Of a stretch of DNA of 12,905 nucleotides, positions 1 through 7,265 are shown piece by piece. The position numbers and the translations under genes are program-made. Within the stretch, counting starts at the first letter, position 1. Each line of letters opens with the position of its first letter. The notes beneath the pieces are model-generated. The model made no database searches, was not told the origin of the DNA, and was given only the letters and a program-made list of their open reading frames with translations. Source of the stretch: Alphaproteobacteria bacterium (GTDB lineage: Bacteria; Pseudomonadota; Alphaproteobacteria; Rhodobacterales; Rhodobacteraceae); contig JAJRRX010000508.1 in the NCBI GenBank assembly GCA_024279075.1, positions 1 through 12,905 on the forward strand, in the 5' to 3' direction.

Positions 1-126
1 GCCCCAGCGGGTGAGCAGCTCGCGGCGGAACTACAGGCCATTGGCGCAACGATGACAGCCGAGTGGCTGGAAAAAGCCGGCCCTGAAGGCCAAGCGATTA
101 TCGACGCGTATAACGCTGGTAACTAA
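1..126 (+). CDS. TRAP transporter periplasmic solute-binding protein (DctP family), C-terminal end only
   Basis: Reading frame 1 is open from the first base to a TAA at 124-126 and gives 41 residues that end ...EKAGPEGQAIIDAYNAGN. A terminal helix with a Trp followed by a stretch like this is typical of the C-terminus of DctP-type extracytoplasmic binding proteins, which capture an organic acid or similar solute in the periplasm and hand it to the DctQ/DctM membrane complex. The stronger support is context: dctQ and dctM follow directly on the same strand in the usual P-Q-M order. Most of the gene lies outside the window, so the substrate cannot be judged. A longer opposite-strand reading frame over this stretch is treated as a shadow. 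Confidence 0.8.
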   Translation, partial: APAGEQLAAELQAIGATMTAEWLEKAGPEGQAIIDAYNAGN

Positions 127-134
127 GCACATTC

Positions 135-159
135 CCGCCCCCGCACCATGTGGGGGCGG
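135..159 (+). other. Strong intercistronic hairpin between dctP and dctQ
   Basis: Bases 135-145 pair with 149-159 around a 3-base loop (146-148). The stem is 11 bp, nearly all G-C, with one G-U pair. It begins 8 bases after the dctP stop and is followed by a short mixed T-rich stretch (162-167), not a clean U-tract. Such hairpins between the binding-protein gene and the membrane genes commonly protect the 3' end of the binding-protein mRNA or cause partial termination, so that the binding protein is made in excess. The structure is seen in the sequence; its role here is inferred. Confidence 0.7.
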
Positions 160-178
160 CCTTATTTCTGGGGGAACT

Positions 179-700
179 ATGGGCCAATTTATGCGAAAAG
201 CGCTGGATAAGTTATATCTGGCATCTGGCATTTTGGCCGCCCTGTTCCTTATCGCCATTCTGTTCCTTATCGTCGTGCAAATGGTGGCGCGTTGGACAGG
301 GCAAGTGTTTAGCGGCGCGCCGGATTACGCGGGTTATGCTATGGCCGCTTCATCCTTTCTTGCGCTGGCCTATGCGCTGAATGCGGGCGCGCATATTCGG
401 GTTTCCCTGCTGCTCACCGCCCTTGGCCGCTATCGCCGTTTGGGCGAGATTTGGTGCTTTGGCATTGGCACCTATCTCAGTTGGTTTTTTGCCTATCACG
501 CCATAAAAATGACCTATGGTTCTTGGAAATGGAACGATATTTCCCAAGGGCAAGACGCCACGCCGATGTGGATACCGCAAACCCTGATGAGCCTCGGCGT
601 GATCATCCTCGCCATTGCTTTTGCCGACCACTTGGTGCGGCTGATCTTTGTCGGCTCGCATAATATTCAAGAAGAAGCGCTTGATGCGCATGTGGAGTAA
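179..700 (+). CDS. dctQ: TRAP transporter small permease subunit (DctQ family)
   Basis: This 173-residue protein has the length and layout of DctQ: four hydrophobic segments at about residues 15-37, 52-70, 91-110 and 132-157. The loop motif GAHIRV (residues 70-75) is a DctQ hallmark. In TRAP transporters the small subunit pairs with DctM in the inner membrane and is needed for solute uptake driven by the sodium gradient. The ATG at 179 follows a purine-rich GGGGGAA stretch at 170-176. An alternative ATG at 191 would only shorten the N-terminus by four residues and is less well placed for that site. The stop is 3 bases before dctM, indicating one operon. Substrate unknown. Confidence 0.93.
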   Translation: MGQFMRKALDKLYLASGILAALFLIAILFLIVVQMVARWTGQVFSGAPDYAGYAMAASSFLALAYALNAGAHIRVSLLLTALGRYRRLGEIWCFGIGTYLSWFFAYHAIKMTYGSWKWNDISQGQDATPMWIPQTLMSLGVIILAIAFADHLVRLIFVGSHNIQEEALDAHVE

Positions 701-703
701 CCC

Positions 704-2017
704 ATGGACGAATTTGCGCTAATCGGAATTTTTCTCTTTGTCCTGTTTTTAATGCTCGGCACCGGTGTTTGGGTTGGCCTCGCGCTGTTTGGCGTGGCGT
801 ATTTGGGGCTGGAAATGTTCACCAACCGCCCCGCAGGGGATGCCATGCTGACCCGTATTTGGACGGGTTCCTCAAGCTGGACACTCACGGCCTTGCCGAT
901 GTTTATCTGGATGGGCGAGATACTGTTTCGAAGTCGATTATCACAGGATATGTTCCGCGGGCTGGCCCCGTGGATGGCGCGGCTGCCGGGTGGCCTTGTG
1001 CATACCAATATCGTCGGCTGCACGATTTTTGCCGCCGTTTCCGGCTCCTCGGCTGCCACGCTCACCACGGTTGGCCGCATGTCCATTCCTGAGCTGCGAA
1101 AGCGCGGCTACCCCGAATATATGATCATCGGCACGCTTGCGGGCGCGGCCACCCTGGGCCTGATGATCCCGCCCTCGCTCACACTGATTGTTTACGGCGT
1201 CTCGGTGGAGGAAAGCATTTCCAAACTCTTTATGGCGGGCATTTTGCCGGGCATGGTGCTTGCGGGCATGTTTATGCTTTATGTCGCGGGCTGGTCTTGG
1301 CTGCGGCCTCATGAGGTGCCTAAAATTGCCGAGCGGATGAGCTTTCGGGAGAAGCTGGCCGAGAGCCGTTTTTTGATCCCGATTGTGCTTCTGATCATGG
1401 CGGTGATCGGCTCTATGTATGCGGGCTGGGCCACGGCCACCGAGGCCTCTGCCATTGGCGTGATCGGCTCGCTTATTCTGGCCAGCGTGCAAGGCTCGCT
1501 CAGCTGGGAGGCCTTTACCCAAAGCCTGCTCGGGGCCACCCGCACCTCGGCCATGATCGCGCTTATCCTTATGGGGGCCACGGCGCTGACGCTGGCTATG
1601 GGCTTTACGGGCCTGCCGCGTGCGTTAGCGGAATATATCGACACCCTCGGGCTGTCAAAATTCTCTCTGCTGATGGCGCTCATGCTGTTTTACATCGTGC
1701 TTGGCATGTTCCTTGATGGCATTTCCAGCGTGGTGCTGACAATGGCTATCGTGCAGCCGATGGTAATGCAAGCCGGTATAGACCTGATCTGGTTTGGTAT
1801 TTTCATCGTTGTGGTGGTGGAAATGGCGCAAATCACCCCGCCGATCGGCTTTAACCTGTTTGTGATGCAGGGCATTACCAAGCACGAAATGGGCTATATC
1901 GCCAAAACCGCACTGCCGCTTTTTGGCATCATGGTGCTTATGGTTTTTATCCTGATCTGGCTGCCCGAACTGGCAACCTATCTACCTGAAACTATGCGCA
2001 CCGCAACGGGGCTGTGA
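704..2017 (+). CDS. dctM: TRAP transporter large permease subunit (DctM family)
   Basis: The 437-residue protein is very hydrophobic and of the usual DctM length. It is the transport channel of the TRAP system and carries the solute and coupling sodium ions through the inner membrane. Recognisable motifs are the GCTIFAAVSGSSAATLTTVG block (105-124) followed by IPELRKRGY (128-136); IPPSLTLIVYG (155-165); the GWATATEASAIGV block (241-253) that begins the second half of the inverted repeat; and EMAQITPPIGFNLFV (373-387), the second re-entrant hairpin. The start ATG at 704 has GGAG at 694-697. The gene ends 11 bases before the convergent kinase gene, with no hairpin between. Family assignment is secure; the transported compound cannot be read from the sequence. 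Confidence 0.95.
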   Translation: MDEFALIGIFLFVLFLMLGTGVWVGLALFGVAYLGLEMFTNRPAGDAMLTRIWTGSSSWTLTALPMFIWMGEILFRSRLSQDMFRGLAPWMARLPGGLVHTNIVGCTIFAAVSGSSAATLTTVGRMSIPELRKRGYPEYMIIGTLAGAATLGLMIPPSLTLIVYGVSVEESISKLFMAGILPGMVLAGMFMLYVAGWSWLRPHEVPKIAERMSFREKLAESRFLIPIVLLIMAVIGSMYAGWATATEASAIGVIGSLILASVQGSLSWEAFTQSLLGATRTSAMIALILMGATALTLAMGFTGLPRALAEYIDTLGLSKFSLLMALMLFYIVLGMFLDGISSVVLTMAIVQPMVMQAGIDLIWFGIFIVVVVEMAQITPPIGFNLFVMQGITKHEMGYIAKTALPLFGIMVLMVFILIWLPELATYLPETMRTATGL

Positions 2018-2028
2018 ATTAAAGCAAA

Positions 2029-2922
2029 TTAGTGCCCTACATTTTTGGCTGACGTTGCTCCGCCCAGTTGGCTGATGGCAGCGCTCCCAAAACGGTTGCC
2101 ATTTTTCAGGCAGGCCATTGGCGGCTTATCTGCAAGCCAACTCACCAAAAACCCTGCATTAAAAGCATCCCCTGCACCTGTTGGGTCAATGGCCTTGCTT
2201 TCACCCGCTGGCCCGCTGGCAAACACCCCCTCTGGCCCCCAATAGCCAGCCCCCAAAGCGCCGCGTTTTACCACTACGATTGGCCCGTTCTCAGATATTC
2301 GTTTTGCAGCCAAGGCTACCCCGTCCGCCCCATCAGAAATTTTCAGAAGCTCAGGCTCGTTGGGTAAAAAGAGATCAACAGTTTTAAGCAAATTCAGCCC
2401 GTTTGGCACCTGCATAGCGGCTTCGTCCCATGCGCAATCCAGCGAGATACTCAGGCCATTTTCTCGGGCCAGTGCTATCAGGTTAGGGTGCTCTTGCAAG
2501 GTTGCCAATTCCGAAATATGCAGATGGGTGAACCCGCCCGCCGCGATGGTTTTTGGGATTGATTCGGGCAATGCCGCGCCGGTACGGCGGGTTAAAAAGG
2601 CGCGATCTTTATGCGAAGACATTACAACCGTCACCTGCGGTTGGGCTTGCGGGGGTGCCTGTTCACACGCCTGTAAATCAAGGCCAGAGGCCGCCATTTC
2701 AGTGTTTATACTTGCGCCAAATGGCCCATTCGGGATCACCCCGCATAGGCTGGTATTCATGCCTGCCGCCGCCAAATACGCGCCCGTAATATAGGCCCCG
2801 CCGCCAGCAAAAATGTTTAGGTTTTCTGCATAAGTCTCTTGCCCTGCGCGGGGGAGGGTTGCGATACCGGAAAACACCAGATCACAATATATTCGCCCGA
2901 CACATAAGACTTTGGCCGTCAC
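2029..2922 (-). CDS. PfkB/ribokinase-family sugar kinase
   Basis: The protein has 297 residues, a normal length for the family, which transfers the ATP gamma-phosphate to a sugar or nucleoside hydroxyl in the cytoplasm. The C-terminal signature is complete: DPTGAGDAFNAGF at 246-258, with Asp252 as the expected catalytic base and the Gly-rich anion hole before it. NEPELLK (188-194) matches the conserved NExE region. The N-terminal glycine motif is present as GGGAYITGA (40-48), but the Asn usual at this point is Thr46. The start is GTG at 2922, overlapping the ATPase stop in a GTGA arrangement. The next in-frame ATG is codon 55, inside the conserved fold, and no clear Shine-Dalgarno is seen, so translation is probably coupled. 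It is the last gene of the transporter operon and probably phosphorylates the imported sugar or a product of it. Exact sugar unknown. Confidence 0.9.
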   Translation of the reverse strand: MTAKVLCVGRIYCDLVFSGIATLPRAGQETYAENLNIFAGGGAYITGAYLAAAGMNTSLCGVIPNGPFGASINTEMAASGLDLQACEQAPPQAQPQVTVVMSSHKDRAFLTRRTGAALPESIPKTIAAGGFTHLHISELATLQEHPNLIALARENGLSISLDCAWDEAAMQVPNGLNLLKTVDLFLPNEPELLKISDGADGVALAAKRISENGPIVVVKRGALGAGYWGPEGVFASGPAGESKAIDPTGAGDAFNAGFLVSWLADKPPMACLKNGNRFGSAAISQLGGATSAKNVGH

Positions 2923-3977
2923 GATAGCGCCAGCCCGCTTGCGGTATCAAAAAAGTGAATCTCTTCGGGTGGGCACGTAAGCTCAAGGACCTCGCCGAGT
3001 TTAGGCGGGGCCCTGCCTGAAACCGTAGCGATGACTTTTGTGCCGTTTATATCTACATAGGCAAGGCTTTCGGCCCCAAGCGGCTCGACGATTTCGATGG
3101 TGCCTTCCATCAGCACTTTGTCCCCATGCACCGCCGGCACCAACGCACCGGGGCGGATGCCAACTGTGATCTTATTCGTTGAAAACTGGTTTTGATGCGC
3201 AATTATTGGCCCTGCTCCAAGCTGAATGCCAGCGTCAATCACTGTGCCCTCCAGCATGTTCATCGAGGGGGCACCGATGAATTGCGCCACAAACATATTG
3301 GCAGGGTTTTGGAACACATCCGAGGGCGTGCCAACCTGCTGAATATGCCCGTCTTTCATAATCACTATGCGGTCTGCCAGCGTCATCGCCTCAACCTGAT
3401 CATGGGTTACAAAAATAATGGTTGTGCCGACATCCTGATGTAACTTCTTGATTTCAAGGCGCATTTGGGTGCGAAGCTGGGCATCAAGGTTGGAGAGCGG
3501 CTCGTCAAACAAAAACACCGACGGGTCCCGCACCATAGCACGGCCAATGGCAACCCGCTGGCGCTGCCCGCCTGAAAGCTGGGCGGGGCGGCGCTCTAGC
3601 AGCTCTGTCATACCCAGAATTTCGGCTACTTCGTCGATGCGCTTTTCCTTGTCGGCTTTGGGCATTTTGGCGGTGCGCAGGCCAAAGCCGATGTTTTTAC
3701 GCACCGACATATGCGGATAAATCGCGTAGTTCTGGAACACCATGGCGATGTTGCGCTCCTTGGGCGCAAGGTTATTCACCACCTCGCCACCGATCAGGAT
3801 TTGGCCGGAGGTCACATCGTCCAGCCCCGCCAATAGCCGTAAGGTGGTTGATTTCCCGCAGCCCGAGGGGCCTACAAACACCACAAATTCGCCGTCTTCG
3901 ACCGCTAAATCAATGCCGTGTAGCACTTCGGTTTTGCCAAAGGTTTTGACCAGTTTTCTAAGCTCTACCGTTGCCAT
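2919..3977 (-). CDS. Carbohydrate ABC transporter ATP-binding protein (MalK/UgpC type)
   Basis: This 352-residue ATPase powers uptake by binding the two permeases on the cytoplasmic side. All nucleotide-binding motifs are intact: Walker A GPSGCGKST (36-44), Q-loop Gln82, signature LSGGQ (134-138), Walker B VFLFDEP (154-160), D-loop SNLD (162-165) and switch His192. From about residue 235 there is a C-terminal regulatory (TOBE/OB-like) domain, as in MalK and UgpC, which separates it from plain amino-acid ATPases. The ATG at 3977 shares one base with the lyase stop (TAATG), with AGGAG at 3985-3989 inside the end of the lyase gene. The stop overlaps the kinase start. Automatic pipelines would probably name it ugpC, but nothing shows glycerol-3-phosphate as substrate. 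Confidence 0.96.
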   Translation of the reverse strand: MATVELRKLVKTFGKTEVLHGIDLAVEDGEFVVFVGPSGCGKSTTLRLLAGLDDVTSGQILIGGEVVNNLAPKERNIAMVFQNYAIYPHMSVRKNIGFGLRTAKMPKADKEKRIDEVAEILGMTELLERRPAQLSGGQRQRVAIGRAMVRDPSVFLFDEPLSNLDAQLRTQMRLEIKKLHQDVGTTIIFVTHDQVEAMTLADRIVIMKDGHIQQVGTPSDVFQNPANMFVAQFIGAPSMNMLEGTVIDAGIQLGAGPIIAHQNQFSTNKITVGIRPGALVPAVHGDKVLMEGTIEIVEPLGAESLAYVDINGTKVIATVSGRAPPKLGEVLELTCPPEEIHFFDTASGLALS

Positions 3978-5476
3978 TATGCGGCTCCTGTTTTGCCAGC
4001 CAAGCGCTGAAACGCGGCTAGGCGGGTTGTGTCTGCTGCTTTTGAATGCGCGGCTTTTGCGGCCAAACGGGCCTGAAAACCTGCTAGCTCCCCCGCGTAG
4101 CCTTCCAGCGCTGCGGCCATAGGAGCCGCCGCTGGGCCGCCGTAAATATCGCGTTGGTCTACAAAATTTTGCGCTGAAACTGCGGTTTCAAACGCGGCCA
4201 GTCCAAGGCTGGTCGCCCGCCCCGTTTCGGCCTGAAACGCGGCGCTGAAATCAGCATACCCCGCCACCAAAGGCTGCCCGCTGGCAATCACGCTCTGCGC
4301 AGTGATCGCCGATATTTCGTGGGCTTGCCGGAAGGAAAGCCCTTCCAGCCGCACCAAAGTATCGGCCAGTTCGGTGACCGTAATGCAGCTGGCATCGGTG
4401 TTTCGCTGCACATTTTCAGCCTTAATACTGGTGGCCGGTATAAATGCCGTGAGCAGGGCCAGCACGCGCGCGCCGCTGTCAAAAGCGGCATATCCGGCTT
4501 GCTGCACCTCGCCTTCACTGTCGTTCATATCGGTGAACGGGGTGTTGTGCATGGTGTTCACAATCGTATCACAGCGGCCAATGGTGAGGGAGGCGAGCAG
4601 GCGCAGGTGCTCGATCGGCACGGGGTTGCGCTTTTGCGGCATGATCGAGCTGATCTGGACAAGGTTGTTGGGCACGTAGAGCTGGCCGACCTCGAAGCTG
4701 CTCCAGAATTGCAGGTCTTGCACCACGCGACCAAGATGCAGGAACATCAGCTTAATGGCGGAATATAGCCCCGTTACGTAATCAATACTGGCAATGCAGC
4801 CGTAAGAATTTTGCAAAGGGGCCTCAAAGCCAAGCAGGCGCGCCATTTGTTGGCGATCAATAGGAAAGCCGGAGGTGGTGATAGCTGCCGCGCCCATCGG
4901 ACAGAGTTGCAGGGCGTCGCTGGCCGCATGCAGGCGAGCAATATCACGCAAAAGCACCTCGATCATGGCGGCCAGATAGTGACCATAAGTGCTAGGCTGG
5001 GCGGGCTGACCGTGGGTGTAGGCGATGATTAAGGTTGCCTTTTCGGCCTCGGCTTTGGTGATCAGCGCATCTGCAAGGGCGTGGGCTTGGGTGAGCAAGG
5101 CATGCGTCCTGCCCCGCAGCACCATTTTGAAAACCGTATGGTCCATATCATTGCGCGAGCGGGCGGTGTGCAGCGCGCCAGCCAGATCCGGGCCAAGGCG
5201 GGCCTTTAGTTCGGCCTCGACGAGGAAAAAGTAATCCTCGTATTCGCCGGTGAATTCTAGCGCCGCGAGGTCCACGGTTTTGTCAATATCTAGCAGAGCG
5301 TTGGCAATGGCTGTAGCGCCCTCCACACCCAAAATACCCGTATCCCGCAGCATCAGCAAATGCGCTTGATTGATGGCCCGCACCGAGGGGGCAAAATGGG
5401 CTTTGGAACCTTCAAACAACGGTGCAAGCACTGTGCTTTTATAGGTTGGGTCGGGGAAAACCGAGGTATCGCTCAT
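3977..5476 (-). CDS. Argininosuccinate-lyase-like enzyme of the fumarase/aspartase superfamily, embedded in a sugar ABC operon
   Basis: The product has 499 residues, versus about 460 for ordinary argininosuccinate lyase. Superfamily enzymes cleave a C-N or C-O bond by beta-elimination, usually releasing fumarate. Visible motifs are HTARSRND (103-110, like HTGRSRND of ArgH), THGQPAQP (154-161, carrying the conserved His155) and SSIMPQKRNP (276-285), the mobile catalytic-serine loop. Differences from ArgH: the usual EDxHxxxE reads EDYFFLVE (80-87), losing the His; the Gly before the Ser pair is Ile275; the segment after the loop (about 310-330) does not match the ArgH YNKD pattern. A longer reading frame opens at 5587, but the ATG at 5476 is preferred because it forms an ATGA overlap with the permease stop and the ArgH-like sequence begins there. 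No argG is nearby, so arginine synthesis is unlikely; a catabolic C-N lyase is more plausible (inference). Confidence 0.85.
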   Translation of the reverse strand: MSDTSVFPDPTYKSTVLAPLFEGSKAHFAPSVRAINQAHLLMLRDTGILGVEGATAIANALLDIDKTVDLAALEFTGEYEDYFFLVEAELKARLGPDLAGALHTARSRNDMDHTVFKMVLRGRTHALLTQAHALADALITKAEAEKATLIIAYTHGQPAQPSTYGHYLAAMIEVLLRDIARLHAASDALQLCPMGAAAITTSGFPIDRQQMARLLGFEAPLQNSYGCIASIDYVTGLYSAIKLMFLHLGRVVQDLQFWSSFEVGQLYVPNNLVQISSIMPQKRNPVPIEHLRLLASLTIGRCDTIVNTMHNTPFTDMNDSEGEVQQAGYAAFDSGARVLALLTAFIPATSIKAENVQRNTDASCITVTELADTLVRLEGLSFRQAHEISAITAQSVIASGQPLVAGYADFSAAFQAETGRATSLGLAAFETAVSAQNFVDQRDIYGGPAAAPMAAALEGYAGELAGFQARLAAKAAHSKAADTTRLAAFQRLAGKTGAA

Positions 5477-6315
5477 CCTTTTAGCCCCGTCATAACAACC
5501 CCGCGAATGATGTAGCGCTGGAAGACCAGAAATACGATCAGGGTTGGAATAGTCGCCAAGGCCGCGCCTGTCATGATCAGCTCCCACTCTACGGATTGCT
5601 CAACGCTGAAAGTGGTGAGGCCGACGGGGAGGGTATAAAGCGCGGGGTCATTGGTGACGATGAGGGGCCAGATGAAGGCGGTCCAATTGCCAAGGAAAAT
5701 GAAAATCGCGAGGGCTGATAGGGCAGGGGTGACCAGCGGCATGGCGACGCTCCACCAGATTTGGAACTCGTTCAGCCCATCAATGCGGGCGGCTTCCAAA
5801 AAGTCATCCGGCACGCTTTCAAAGAATTGCTTCATCAGGAAGGTGCCGAAAGCTGTCATCACACCGGGGAACATGATGCCCCAGTAAGAGTTGAGCCACC
5901 CGAAATCTTTCGCCATCAGATACCACGGAATGACCAGCATTTCGGTGGGGATCATCAGGGTGGAAAGGATGGCGACAAAAACGATCATCCGGCCGCGAAA
6001 GCGGAATTTGCACAGGGTGTAGCCGACGAGGGAGTCAAAAATAACAGCTGAAATGGTGGTGATGGTGGCGATGACCAGCGAGTTCCAGAACCATTGATAA
6101 AAGCGCCCATCTTCCAGCACGTAGGTGTAATTCTCAATCGTTGGCTCATCGGGGATGATCTTGAGGTTGTAAATTTCGTGCGGCCACTTGAGCGAGGTTG
6201 AAAGCATAAACACGATGGGCATCACCATGGCGATGCCGCCCAAGGCGAGCAACGTCCAGCGGATCACCTTGGCGGGCGCGATGCGCTTTTTATTGTAATC
6301 AAAAGTATCAGCCAT
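5473..6315 (-). CDS. Carbohydrate ABC transporter permease (MalG type)
   Basis: The product is a 280-residue inner-membrane permease with six predicted hydrophobic segments (about 18-40, 76-98, 110-132, 143-163, 200-220, 248-268). The cytoplasmic EAA loop that docks onto the ATPase begins EAARIDG at 174, and MPLVTP (192-197) falls within it. The C-terminus RGVVMTGLKG is typical of MalG-like proteins. The reading frame extends upstream to 6411, but that extension lies wholly inside the preceding permease gene. The ATG at 6315 gives the normal MalG length, has GGAG about 8 bases upstream and overlaps the previous gene by 8 bases (6308-6315). The stop overlaps the lyase start by 4 bases. It pairs with the MalF-type permease to form the membrane channel. 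Confidence 0.95.
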   Translation of the reverse strand: MADTFDYNKKRIAPAKVIRWTLLALGGIAMVMPIVFMLSTSLKWPHEIYNLKIIPDEPTIENYTYVLEDGRFYQWFWNSLVIATITTISAVIFDSLVGYTLCKFRFRGRMIVFVAILSTLMIPTEMLVIPWYLMAKDFGWLNSYWGIMFPGVMTAFGTFLMKQFFESVPDDFLEAARIDGLNEFQIWWSVAMPLVTPALSALAIFIFLGNWTAFIWPLIVTNDPALYTLPVGLTTFSVEQSVEWELIMTGAALATIPTLIVFLVFQRYIIRGVVMTGLKG

Positions 6316-7210
6316 GTTTGCGCTCCCGCATGACAAAGAGCTGCACAAGCGATACGATGAGCAGGACTGTAAAGAGAACAACGGTTTGGGCGGCGGCATA
6401 GCCCATATCAAAGGCGTTAAAGGCGGTATCGTAGATCATCAGCACCAAGGGTTTGGTGGAGTTCAGCGGCCCGCCGGGGTCGTTGGTCGTCATGTTGAAA
6501 ACTTGGTCAAAAATCCGCAGGAAGCCGATGGAGGAGAAGACAACGAGGAAGACTATGGTGGGTTTTAACAACGGAATGGTGATTTCACGCAGCACGGTAA
6601 AGGGGCCAACGCCGTCGATCTCTGCGGCCTCATAATAAGAGGTGGGGATGGAGCGCAGGCCCGCCATAAAGATGATGATCTGGAAGCCAAGCCCGGCCCA
6701 GACGGCGGGGGCTAAAATGGAGGGCAGGGCCGAGAAGGTGGAGTTAAGAAACGGCAGTTGCGAAATGCCAAGGCTGGCCAAAATATTGTTAAACAGGCCG
6801 ATGGGCACCGGCTGGTAAAACCAGCGCCAAAGCCATGCCATGGCCACGGCGGAGGTCATAAAAGGCAGGAAATATAGCGCCCGAATGGTAGCGTGCAGGA
6901 AGTTCACTTTATCAAGGTGGTAAGCGATGGTGAAGGAAATCACGAGGCTGATCGGGGTGCCAAGCAGCAGGTATATGAATGTGTTTTTAAACACTTTCCA
7001 AAACACCGGATCGGCAAAAAGCTTTTGGTAATTCTCCAGTCCTACCCATGATTTATCACTCAGCAGGTTCCATTCTTGAAAGGAAAGCACAATCGCGCCA
7101 AACGTCGGGTAAAACCGGATAACCGTATAGAATAAAACAGGAATTGCCAGAAACGTCCACGCCCAGACAACCTGCTTTTGCTTGATCGAAAGGTTGCGAT
7201 AGAGTTTCAT
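6308..7210 (-). CDS. Carbohydrate ABC transporter permease (MalF type)
   Basis: The product is a 300-residue inner-membrane permease with six hydrophobic segments (about 14-34, 76-97, 109-130, 160-183, 216-236, 268-292). The EAA loop begins EAAEIDGVGPF at 194 and runs to the LLKP at 214-217. The motif NTFIYLLLGTP (76-86) is characteristic of MalF/UgpA-type subunits. It lacks the large periplasmic loop of E. coli MalF, as is normal for this subfamily. The ATG at 7210 is preceded by GGAAAG at a sensible distance. It follows the binding-protein gene after a 55-base gap that holds a hairpin, and overlaps the second permease gene by 8 bases. Confidence 0.95.
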   Translation of the reverse strand: MKLYRNLSIKQKQVVWAWTFLAIPVLFYTVIRFYPTFGAIVLSFQEWNLLSDKSWVGLENYQKLFADPVFWKVFKNTFIYLLLGTPISLVISFTIAYHLDKVNFLHATIRALYFLPFMTSAVAMAWLWRWFYQPVPIGLFNNILASLGISQLPFLNSTFSALPSILAPAVWAGLGFQIIIFMAGLRSIPTSYYEAAEIDGVGPFTVLREITIPLLKPTIVFLVVFSSIGFLRIFDQVFNMTTNDPGGPLNSTKPLVLMIYDTAFNAFDMGYAAAQTVVLFTVLLIVSLVQLFVMRERKHG

Positions 7211-7234
7211 GAGGCGCTTTCCGAGCTAATATCT

Positions 7235-7253
7235 GCGGCGGCAGGTCCGCCGC
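7235..7253 (-). other. GC hairpin between the solute-binding-protein and permease genes
   Basis: Bases 7235-7241 are exactly complementary to 7247-7253, giving a 7-bp all G-C stem with a 5-base loop. It starts 12 bases past the binding-protein stop on the minus strand. No U-tract follows in the direction of transcription, so it is more likely an mRNA-stabilising or partially terminating element that raises binding-protein output over the permeases than a full terminator. The pairing is seen; the role is inferred from similar transporter operons. Confidence 0.6.
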
Positions 7254-7265
7254 CACAGAGTGGTT

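Noticed and set aside
31..258. 75-codon minus-strand frame across the dctP end and dctQ start
   Set aside because: It overlaps two supported TRAP genes and the hairpin, with no protein-like pattern.
941..1522. 193-codon open frame on the minus strand within dctM
   Set aside because: Rich in Arg, His, Gly and Ala with no domain pattern; it is the antisense shadow of the dctM gene.
3977..5476. Calling this gene argH for arginine biosynthesis
   Set aside because: Altered ArgH motifs, extra length, no argG nearby and tight coupling with a sugar transporter all argue against it.
5477..5587. N-terminal extension of the lyase reading frame up to 5587
   Set aside because: These 37 codons lie inside the permease gene in another frame and do not look like ArgH sequence; the ATG at 5476 overlaps the permease stop in a normal ATGA junction.
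6316..6411. N-terminal extension of the MalG-type permease up to 6411
   Set aside because: It lies inside the upstream permease gene, contains a low-quality Ser/Cys-rich sequence, and the ATG at 6315 has a good ribosome site and gives the expected length.
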